From positions 1-23,382 of the forward strand of contig NVRZ01000030.1 in NCBI GenBank assembly GCA_002401055.1: DNA of 23,382 nt, given 5' to 3'. The stretch comes from Bacteroidota bacterium (GTDB lineage: Bacteria > Bacteroidota > Bacteroidia > NORP154). The notes below the pieces were generated by a model, which was given only the letters and a program-made list of their open reading frames with translations, made no database searches and was not told the origin of the DNA. This document shows positions 15,104-21,973 of the stretch, piece after piece (position 1 is the stretch's first letter; every line of letters begins with the position of its first letter). The position numbers were made by a program, and so were the translations under genes.

Positions 15104-16396
15104 TCAATCCAATACCATTTTCAAACTCTTCACCCCCAGGTCCGTGGTTACATGCAACATGTATATCCCTTTGGCGTTGTCCTGAAGATCAAACTCTCTG
15201 CGATAAAGGCCTGTCGATATATTTAGTTTTTCTACGAATACCTCTTCTCCTAAGATACTTAATATTCGCAATACCATATTCTGTGGCTCTTCTATCTGAA
15301 TTTCCATCATAAACCGCCCAGAGGAGGGGTTGGGGTAAGCCATGATTGAGTTAACGGTTGAAAAACCCATTATTCCTGTAGGGCTCTGCAATTTGAAAAA
15401 CTGATTTAGGTTCCCCGTGAGATATCCGGTGTTACTTGTAAGATGTATTTCAGAAAGGTAGTTTGTGTCAATCACTTGATTTAAAGACCAGCTTACTCCA
15501 CCATCCACCGTTTTATAAAGGTAAGTTGTATCGTTGGACTCTTCCACAATAAACCCAGCATTATCATCAATAAAATCAAAGGTCCTAAGCATCGTATTGC
15601 TCAAGGTATCAGGTATAGAAACCTCGGTCCAAGTTGTTCCATTATCCGTCGTTTTGAACAGCAAGGAACCATTTGACCCCCAACCCGCTGTGCCAGCATA
15701 GGTAACATTTTCGGAAGTTTGTTTTACCGTACCTACTGTTGAGGAGCCTGTACCGAACGTGGTGTCTCTCCATGTTATACCCCCATCATTCGTTGAAAGT
15801 ACCCCTCCTAAATATGCAAAAGTGCCGTCCCAGGTTCCTAATACGCCATTATTTGCATCGTTAAAATGGATGGACTGGATGTAATATCCAAGAGGCAAGT
15901 TAGGTTCGGCCCAGTTAACGCCCCCATCAACTGTTTTATATAATTTATCCGCTATTCCCCAATAACCGACCAAAGCATCCACAAAGTATACAACAGCAAA
16001 ACCCATTCCTATATTGGTTGTATCAGGAGTGAGGTCAATCCAGGTAGCGCCATCATCATTGGATTTGAAAATCTTTGATTTATTTGGCACGGAAAGGCTT
16101 AGGTCCCTGCTCACCACATAAATAACGGAATCCTCGGGGACACTAATGTCTTTAAAGTCCCAGGCACTATCTGGCGGATTAATAATGATCCAGTTATCTC
16201 CCCCATCAATAGTTTTCGCAAGTTCAAAGAGGCCGGTAGTCATATTTTGAAAGGATGCATATCCAATATTATCATCTAAAAAGTCATATGATTTGGCTGT
16301 GTGATTTGGGGTAACATTGACTTCGGTCCATTGTGCGCTAGTCTCTGAGCTAATCAATAGCGTCACAAGACAGACAGCTAACCGTTTCAGTTTCAT
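15104..16396 (-). CDS. T9SS-exported Ycf48/BNR-like beta-propeller protein
   Basis: A 430-residue protein with signal peptide MKLKRLAVCLVTLLISSET, cut near SAQW. The body repeats KTIDGGDNWIIINPP, KSNDDGATWIDLTPD, KTVDGGVNWAEPNLP, STNDGGITWRDTTFG, KTTDNGTTWTEVSIP and KTVDGGVSWSLNQVI: six visible DGGxxW elements, each closing a blade with a FxDxxxGY element. This is the pattern of Ycf48-like and BNR-repeat propellers, which in Bacteroidota are often exported surface proteins with no link to photosynthesis. The T9SS type A tail is AYPNPSSGRFMMEIQ ... NAKGIYMLHVTTDLGV ... KMVLD. The TTG at 16426 would give an extra, charged N-terminus and overlap the upstream stop; ATG 16396 directly begins a normal signal peptide, 22 bases after that stop. 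Ligand unknown. Confidence 0.84.
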   Translation of the reverse strand: MKLKRLAVCLVTLLISSETSAQWTEVNVTPNHTAKSYDFLDDNIGYASFQNMTTGLFELAKTIDGGDNWIIINPPDSAWDFKDISVPEDSVIYVVSRDLSLSVPNKSKIFKSNDDGATWIDLTPDTTNIGMGFAVVYFVDALVGYWGIADKLYKTVDGGVNWAEPNLPLGYYIQSIHFNDANNGVLGTWDGTFAYLGGVLSTNDGGITWRDTTFGTGSSTVGTVKQTSENVTYAGTAGWGSNGSLLFKTTDNGTTWTEVSIPDTLSNTMLRTFDFIDDNAGFIVEESNDTTYLYKTVDGGVSWSLNQVIDTNYLSEIHLTSNTGYLTGNLNQFFKLQSPTGIMGFSTVNSIMAYPNPSSGRFMMEIQIEEPQNMVLRILSILGEEVFVEKLNISTGLYRREFDLQDNAKGIYMLHVTTDLGVKSLKMVLD

Positions 16397-16418
16397 GGAT
16401 GTGTTATTACGATAATCC

Positions 16419-18608
16419 TTATTCAACTATTATTCGCCCTTCGCCAACCCGCACAGCTTCAGCTTCATTAATCAATTGAAAAATGTAAAGCCCGCTTATA
16501 AGGTTTCCTCTGTCTAATCTTATGCCTCCTGTTCTGATATTGGAAATATTAGACACTATTTGCCCCATAGAATTGTAAATAGCCAGCGTGTGCTTTTCGT
16601 TGTTCTTGTTTTGAAATTCTATCGTAGTAGTAGTGCTGAAAGGGTTGGGATAAACTTTCAACAATAGAGCAGATGAAGTAATGAAGGGACTATCATCTAT
16701 GCCCAATATGACCCCGCCTTCTTTAAACACATTGAGTCCCGCTTGCGTGGTTCCGATCCATTTATTCCCGTGTGAATCAATAGCAAGTGTAGAAATGTAA
16801 TTGTACGCAAGGCCAGAATTTGAAGTGCTATAAACAACCCAGTCCAAGCCATCAAATTTTGCCAAGCCATTAGGTGTTCCCACCCAAACAGTATCATTTG
16901 CATCAATTACAATATCATTTGCTGTTGAAGAAGGGAATTGTGAATTTGTTGGGCCATAAGTGGCCCAAGTTGTTCCGTCAAAGTGTGCAATACCTCCACT
17001 ACCGGCACTCCCTACCCATAATATCCCATTTCCATCAATGGCAAGAGACACAAGACTAGTAAAATTAACTTGGCTGTATGTTGTCCAATTTGACCCGTCA
17101 TATTTAACCAGACCACTATCACCTGTGGCTATCCATAAATCATCATTGGCATCAATTTGAATATCTCTAATTTTATTAGTGGGTATCCCTGAGTTTGATG
17201 TGTTATAAATGGTCCAGTTAGTCCCATCAAGCTTAGCCAATCCGCTATTGGAAGTACCTATCCATATAATTCCATTATTGGACTCGGTGATCGCCCATAT
17301 ATTATGGGAGGGTATAGAAGAGTTAGAAGTATCATATAAAGCCCAGTTGGTTCCATCAAATTTTATCAGGCCAACCATAGACGAACCTATCCATAAATTT
17401 CCCGCTTTATCGATGATTATTATATCTAATCGGTCACTGGATATTCCAGAGTTAGACGTGTCATATACAGTCCAGTTTGAATCATCAAATTTTGCAAGGC
17501 CATTATACGTAGTAATCCACTTATCTCCGGTTGTGTTAATTGCTAGCCTCCTAATTCCATTGGACGGTAACCCAGAATTAGACGTTTCATAATCCGTCCA
17601 GCTTATATCATCAAACTTTACCATTCCGTCACTTGTTCCAATCCATTTATCATCATTATCGTCGATTAGCACATAATGTACTGTTGGATTTACAAGTCCA
17701 GAATTTGAAATAGTATATGTTGTCCAGTTGGTGTCTTCAAGTATTACAAAAGCGCCATCAATCCCCCATGCAGCATTCATAGTACCCATGCATTTATTGC
17801 CATTCGCATCAATGGCTATACTACTTATATAATCAAAGGGCAAATCGGAATTACCGCTTGTGTATGTAGTCCAGGTTGTACCATCAAAGCTGGTAAGGCC
17901 TGCTCCCTGTCCGAATACGCCTTCTGAACCAAGCCAAACCATATTCCCTTCAACAGCAAGTGCGGTTAGAGAATAACCAGGTATACCAGAATTCAAACCG
18001 TCATAAATCGTCCAATTGGTCCCATCGAATTTTACTAACCCGTTATAATTGTCAATCCAAAGATGGTTGCTATCGTCAACTGCAATTAATCTAATACTGT
18101 TCGTGATTAATCCCGAGTTACTTGTGTCGTATGTGATCCAATTCGCTCCGTCATACATTGTCAAGCCGCCTCCAACATAGGCCGACCCCATCCAATAAGG
18201 GTCTGTCCCTATCCAAAGGTTGTCAGCCGTATCCAGTGCGAATACAGAAACAACATTAGAAGGGAGTCCGGAGTTGCTGGTATCAAAAATCGTCCAGGTA
18301 GCTCCGTCAAATTTCACCAAGCCATCTGATCCGGCTTTCATCCATTTATTGCCCGCTTTGTCAACTACTATTAAATTGACATTGTTAGAAGGCAATCCGG
18401 AATTGCTTCTGTTATAATAAACAGTATTGGCGGTGTTTTTATTGATACTTACCAATCCGCCGTTGGTTGCAACCCACATTGTGCTTCCCTCTTGAGCTAT
18501 CGAATTAATTTGATCTCCGTTGGTGTAGTTTATCCATTCCGGATTTTGGCTGTACATTCCTATACTGAATGAACATATAATGACTATAATTCCAGCTCTA
18601 GTTTTCAT
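16419..18608 (-). CDS. T9SS-exported Reg_prop protein, fourteen propeller repeats
   Basis: A 729-residue protein with signal peptide MKTRAGIIVIICSFSIGM, cut near YSQN. About 14 repeats of 42-50 residues follow the two-component regulator propeller pattern: NWTIYDTSNSGLPSNxI, then xxIxIDxxGNLWIGTxxGLVKFDG. Fourteen repeats fit two seven-bladed propellers, the arrangement of hybrid two-component sensor ectodomains, but no membrane helix, kinase or Y_Y_Y domain follows. Instead a T9SS type A tail appears (VYPNPFSTTTTIEFQ ... YNSMGQIVSNI ... LISGLYIFQLI ... RIIVE). So this is a free, exported version of a sensor-type propeller. Start ATG 18608; its RBS region is only 11 bases after the upstream stop. 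Adhesion, carbohydrate or other ligand binding are possible; none is shown by sequence. Confidence 0.86.
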   Translation of the reverse strand: MKTRAGIIVIICSFSIGMYSQNPEWINYTNGDQINSIAQEGSTMWVATNGGLVSINKNTANTVYYNRSNSGLPSNNVNLIVVDKAGNKWMKAGSDGLVKFDGATWTIFDTSNSGLPSNVVSVFALDTADNLWIGTDPYWMGSAYVGGGLTMYDGANWITYDTSNSGLITNSIRLIAVDDSNHLWIDNYNGLVKFDGTNWTIYDGLNSGIPGYSLTALAVEGNMVWLGSEGVFGQGAGLTSFDGTTWTTYTSGNSDLPFDYISSIAIDANGNKCMGTMNAAWGIDGAFVILEDTNWTTYTISNSGLVNPTVHYVLIDDNDDKWIGTSDGMVKFDDISWTDYETSNSGLPSNGIRRLAINTTGDKWITTYNGLAKFDDSNWTVYDTSNSGISSDRLDIIIIDKAGNLWIGSSMVGLIKFDGTNWALYDTSNSSIPSHNIWAITESNNGIIWIGTSNSGLAKLDGTNWTIYNTSNSGIPTNKIRDIQIDANDDLWIATGDSGLVKYDGSNWTTYSQVNFTSLVSLAIDGNGILWVGSAGSGGIAHFDGTTWATYGPTNSQFPSSTANDIVIDANDTVWVGTPNGLAKFDGLDWVVYSTSNSGLAYNYISTLAIDSHGNKWIGTTQAGLNVFKEGGVILGIDDSPFITSSALLLKVYPNPFSTTTTIEFQNKNNEKHTLAIYNSMGQIVSNISNIRTGGIRLDRGNLISGLYIFQLINEAEAVRVGEGRIIVE

Positions 18609-18619
18609 ATCTCGCCTAT

Positions 18620-20185
18620 TTACTCCGCAATCATTTGTCCGTGATCAATATGTCCAGAGTTACCTATAAGCTGAAAAAAATAAGGCCCGCTTTTTAAATT
18701 TTCTCTTTTAACAATTACTTCTCCTCTGGTTATATTCTCAATCACACGTACAATTTGTCCCATTGAATTGTATAACATTAAGGTGTGCTCATCGCCATTC
18801 ATATTTTCGAATTGTACAGTTATCTGAGAGTTGAATGGATTAGGATATACTTTAATACGGGGAAGCTCAACTACGGCATCCTCATTTATTCCAACATTCT
18901 GTTCGAAAAATAGCGCACCCATGTCAGCCCGGGTACCATCTGCATCATCTGGACTATTTGGATCAGCAGCATCAATGCATGGAGAGCTTGACAGTAAGCT
19001 GAAATCATTGTTGATTGTATCCGTAAACTTGGGGTCTAAATCAACATTGCCCGTACCTATGTAGCCGCCTTCCACATCGCTGTACATCACATCAACAGTA
19101 CTAGATGTGCCTGATAACAACAGGTTTGCAAAACTATTGCCCCAGATAATTGTGTTAGAGACATTGACTGAAGAAGTATCCCTTATTCGGATTCCCATTC
19201 CATTGTATACTAAGGTGTTATTAGTTATCGTTGCGTTTGAACTAACAAGGTCAATACCGCAGTTTGAATCGCCCCAGGAGCCAGTTATTATATTATTAGC
19301 TATATATGGAGATCCCCCCACGCAAGCAATGCCGGTACCAACATCAACATATCCACCTCCGTTGAATACCATGCTGTTATTCGTAATGACAGCATTTGAA
19401 TTCTCACAATAAATTCCTCCGCCATCTGCAAATGAAACCCTGTTGGAATCTATCTGGTTGTGGTCAATGGTAGGAGACGCATTAATACAACATAGACCCC
19501 CTCCATCGCCATCCAACCAGCTTGCACCATATCCATGTTTTATGTTGAATCCAGTTATCAATGCTGCCGCGCTTTCTCCGCTTGTAAAAGTGACAACGCT
19601 ACTGCTGTCTCTACCATCAATTATGGTTTGCTCTATATAGGCCATGTCTCCAGTGGTCAGGTAAAGAGAGGCAAGAACAATGTCCTTTCCATTAAAATTA
19701 ATGTTCTCAAAATAAGTTCCCGGCGAAACAAGCACCGTATCGCCAATGGTGGCCGCATCAATCCCTTCTTGAATCGTTGCAAAATCAGCTGGCACTGCAA
19801 TCAGCGTTAAGGCAGGGGCGCATGTTACAACAAAACTAGCATCCATATGACCACCACCAGAGGGATGACATGTGTAATTGTACGTTCCGGGTACCGAAAC
19901 AACATAGCTGAAGCCAGAACTGCCAATGGTTGACGAGTTCCATGACGACGCCCCTGTTGGAATGATCTTGGAAGCTGTAGTATGTGTGCCGTCACCGTTT
20001 ACCCATTTTATCGTGTCGCCGCATACCGCTGTAGCAACATTCGGGAAAAACCCCTCTACAGGGCTGCTGCTCGCAGTTATCGTTACAATAGTTGCTTGTG
20101 CTGTGCTCGCTCCCTCAATTAAAATAATTAGGAAAGCCTGAAATGCCCTTATAGTATTCATCGTATATAATTTTGTTGTATTCAT
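18620..20185 (-). CDS. T9SS-exported cupredoxin plus right-handed beta-helix protein
   Basis: A 521-residue protein heading the operon. After a signal peptide (residues about 9-31) comes a plastocyanin-like domain at about 32-122, with GDTIKWVNGDGTHTT (His68) and TYNYTCHPSGGGHM (Cys106, His107, His113, Met114). An extra Cys pair, Cys55 and Cys122, could form a disulfide. Residues about 135-420 form a right-handed parallel beta-helix with recurring NxIxxN motifs, ending in the common SSSPCIDAADP ... DMGALFF element. The T9SS type A tail has YPNPFNSQITVQF ... YNSMGQIVRVI ... LKSGPYFFQLI. Beta-helix proteins of this kind bind or cleave polysaccharides, but I see no proof of catalysis. The cupredoxin may bind copper or be only structural. 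ATG 20161 (Met9) is an alternative start giving a cleaner signal peptide. Confidence 0.84.
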   Translation of the reverse strand: MNTTKLYTMNTIRAFQAFLIILIEGASTAQATIVTITASSSPVEGFFPNVATAVCGDTIKWVNGDGTHTTASKIIPTGASSWNSSTIGSSGFSYVVSVPGTYNYTCHPSGGGHMDASFVVTCAPALTLIAVPADFATIQEGIDAATIGDTVLVSPGTYFENINFNGKDIVLASLYLTTGDMAYIEQTIIDGRDSSSVVTFTSGESAAALITGFNIKHGYGASWLDGDGGGLCCINASPTIDHNQIDSNRVSFADGGGIYCENSNAVITNNSMVFNGGGYVDVGTGIACVGGSPYIANNIITGSWGDSNCGIDLVSSNATITNNTLVYNGMGIRIRDTSSVNVSNTIIWGNSFANLLLSGTSSTVDVMYSDVEGGYIGTGNVDLDPKFTDTINNDFSLLSSSPCIDAADPNSPDDADGTRADMGALFFEQNVGINEDAVVELPRIKVYPNPFNSQITVQFENMNGDEHTLMLYNSMGQIVRVIENITRGEVIVKRENLKSGPYFFQLIGNSGHIDHGQMIAE

Positions 20186-20216
20186 AATAGCATATACGTT
20201 TACGCTATCTTACAAA

Positions 20217-20224
20217 CAAAGATA
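20217..20224 (-). promoter_or_regulatory. -7 promoter box of the eight-gene T9SS operon
   Basis: On the minus strand this reads TATCTTTG, matching the Bacteroidota -7 consensus TAnnTTTG. It lies about 32 bases before the ATG at 20185. The -33 TTG expected some 20 bases upstream reads TTT, so promoter strength may depend on an activator. Confidence 0.55.
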
Positions 20225-20227
20225 TGC

Positions 20228-20255
20228 TGAACAATCTCCTAAGTAAATGGACAAT
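20228..20255 (-). promoter_or_regulatory. Candidate AraC-type operator: two ATTGTYCA direct repeats
   Basis: On the minus strand ATTGTCCA (20248-20255) and ATTGTTCA (20228-20235) are direct repeats whose starts are 20 bases apart, about two helical turns. The downstream copy ends three bases before the -7 box. AraC-family proteins typically bind such paired half-sites next to the promoter, and an AraC-family gene ends at 20261. The link is inferred, since only two half-sites are seen. Confidence 0.4.
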
Positions 20256-20260
20256 TCTCG

Positions 20261-21142
20261 TTAAAGCTGGTACTTTTTCTGGAGGCTGTCTCTGAAGTCG
20301 TTGGGTGAGAGGCCAATTTTATTCTTAAAAAACCGGCTGAAATAGGATGGGTCTTCATAGTTCAAGAAATAAGCAATCTCCTTGTTGCTGAACTCCGAAT
20401 ACATCAATAAACGTTTGGCTTCCAGTATAATTCTATCACTTATCAGGTCGCTCGCCGTCTTTCCTCTAATTTTCTTGGATTCTTCATTTAAGTGTTCTGG
20501 TGTAGCAGACAGTAAATCTGCATAGTCTTTGACCAAATGCATTTTTCGGTAATTCCTCTCAATTAACATTTTGAAATTATAAATGAGCTCGGACGACTCT
20601 CTGCCCTCGACGGGCACATCTCCTTTTATTTGATCGAAGAACCCCTTGCTCTTCAGCAATATAATGTTCAAATAAGACCTAATTACAGGCTCTTTTAATT
20701 CATTGTCGTTCTGGTGCTCATCTCTGATGCTTTCAACCAGATTATTAAATATCATAAAGTCCTCCTCATTTAAATTTAAGATCGGCCTTGAGGTATTATT
20801 GTTCAGAAATGGAAGCTCATACAGTATGTTTTTATTCGGAAGGTTGAGGTAATAAAAATCTCGTGAGAAGGATAGAACATACCCGAACGAATTCAGTTCT
20901 CGCTTTACTTTGTGTACCTGACCAGGTGAGACAAAATGAACGCTGTTCGCATTAATTGGAAAGGTTTCAAAATCAATCTCGTGTGTTCCTCCGCCTTTGA
21001 TAAATAGAAATATTTCATAATAATTGTGCCTGTGTGGAATGGAGGTGTCATAACTATCCCTTAACTCCAATGGCTCTATCTCAAAAGCGATGCTGGAATC
21101 ATCGTCACTTGTAAAGTCGTGTATTGGGATTTGTTCACTCAT
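20261..21142 (-). CDS. AraC-family transcriptional regulator
   Basis: A 293-residue cytoplasmic regulator. Residues about 20-110 form a cupin-like ligand or effector domain (IPHRHNYYEIFLFIKGGGTHEID ... HFVSPGQVHKVKR). Residues about 195-290 are the double helix-turn-helix DNA-binding domain (YADLLSATPEHLNEESKK ... SNKEIAYFLNYEDPSYFSRFFKNKIGLSPNDFR), with the expected conserved Gly-Leu-Ser-Pro end. Length is normal for the family. It begins 19 bases after the stop of the dioxygenase-like gene, so the two are probably one transcript, and it ends 75 bases before the T9SS operon start. It may control its own operon, the T9SS operon, or both. The effector is not evident; an aromatic compound is a guess from the neighbour. 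Confidence 0.9.
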   Translation of the reverse strand: MSEQIPIHDFTSDDDSSIAFEIEPLELRDSYDTSIPHRHNYYEIFLFIKGGGTHEIDFETFPINANSVHFVSPGQVHKVKRELNSFGYVLSFSRDFYYLNLPNKNILYELPFLNNNTSRPILNLNEEDFMIFNNLVESIRDEHQNDNELKEPVIRSYLNIILLKSKGFFDQIKGDVPVEGRESSELIYNFKMLIERNYRKMHLVKDYADLLSATPEHLNEESKKIRGKTASDLISDRIILEAKRLLMYSEFSNKEIAYFLNYEDPSYFSRFFKNKIGLSPNDFRDSLQKKYQL

Positions 21143-21161
21143 CTATATTAGGGGGTTATCA

Positions 21162-21773
21162 TCAGCTTGGCGTTAATCGAATATTAAATACCCCCGTCTT
21201 GTTCCCGTTACCATCTAACGTAAGGGTGATTATTCTCTCTGCTGCATCTTCTTGGGAGGCCCAGGGATCAGATGGTATGAAAGGGTCTCCGGTGAAGTAT
21301 AACTGAGTGACCAAATCCTTGTGGTTACTCGCCGTTATTTTAAAATGAATGTGACCAGGGCGATAATTGCTACCACCACCCAACAAGTACTGACCTGGAA
21401 AGATGGTAGAGAACTCATATCGTCCATTAGGGTCTGTATTTATTTTCCCTCTGAAAGCATAATTGTTGCTGGAGTTGTCATAATCGCCTGTATCATCTGC
21501 ATGCCATACGTCAACTACTGCTTCGTTCAAGGGCGTTTCACAATCAATACCGAATACTGTACCGCCTAAAGTCAATTGTGTTCCCGGCTGATTGTTCACA
21601 TTAAGGTCGGCGCGAAACGGTGCGCTTTCCCGATAATACGGTCCAAGTATATCGTCGGCCGTGGTACACTTCTTTATCTCTTTATCCTTTGAGCAACCAC
21701 TTATGCCAATCAAAGGCGTTGCTGCTATAAGCAGGGCGCCTTTTTTAATGAATTGCCTGCGGTTGTCATTCAT
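21162..21773 (-). CDS. Exported lipoprotein of the intradiol ring-cleavage dioxygenase family
   Basis: A 203-residue protein with an N-terminus of MNDNRRQFIKKGALLIAAT and lipobox GISGC: a twin-arginine-like start plus an acylation Cys at residue 27. The body matches intradiol (catechol/protocatechuate) dioxygenases: GPYYRESAPFRADL, VDVWHADDTGDYD, YEFSTIFPGQY and RPGHIHFKI. The four Fe(III) ligands of the family are visible: Tyr98, Tyr129, His141 and His143. It should cleave catechol-type rings between the hydroxyls, but as a membrane-anchored periplasmic or outer-membrane protein rather than a cytoplasmic enzyme. Real substrate unknown. I chose ATG 21773 because it starts exactly at the RR motif; the in-frame TTG at 21812 would bury the signal. 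It sits upstream of the AraC gene, probably in one operon. Confidence 0.88.
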   Translation of the reverse strand: MNDNRRQFIKKGALLIAATPLIGISGCSKDKEIKKCTTADDILGPYYRESAPFRADLNVNNQPGTQLTLGGTVFGIDCETPLNEAVVDVWHADDTGDYDNSSNNYAFRGKINTDPNGRYEFSTIFPGQYLLGGGSNYRPGHIHFKITASNHKDLVTQLYFTGDPFIPSDPWASQEDAAERIITLTLDGNGNKTGVFNIRLTPS

Positions 21774-21903
21774 TTTTTCGGGGATTGTGCCTGATATCGT
21801 TAATACGCTCAAGAAATCGCCTTTGTTACGGAAACATCAATCTAGCTAACGTCTTCTTTTTCCAGATATTTTAGACAGAAACACTCAATCGTTACTCGAG
21901 AAG

Positions 21904-21937
21904 CCGAAGGTTTCGCGCAGTCGACTTAACCTTTCGG
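21904..21937 (-). repeat. Imperfect hairpin after lysS, before the dioxygenase gene
   Basis: On the minus strand CCGAAAGGTT pairs with AACCTTCGG (nine pairs and one bulged A) around a 15-base loop. A rival short hairpin AACC-GAAA-GGTT uses the same bases. It lies 37 bases after the lysS stop. There is no T-run after it, so it is not a standard intrinsic terminator. The rest of 21774-21973 shows no gene or clear -7 box. Confidence 0.35.
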
Positions 21938-21973
21938 TTTCATTTGCTCACCACTTTATTTGTTTTTTTGTGC

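Noticed and set aside
17209..17592. 127-codon plus-strand open frame inside the Reg_prop gene
   Set aside because: Its repeats are the antisense image of the propeller repeats, so it is not an independent gene.
21904..21937. Intrinsic terminator of lysS
   Set aside because: The hairpin is plausible, but no T-run follows it on the minus strand. The T-rich stretch at 21960-21969 is on the wrong side for this strand.
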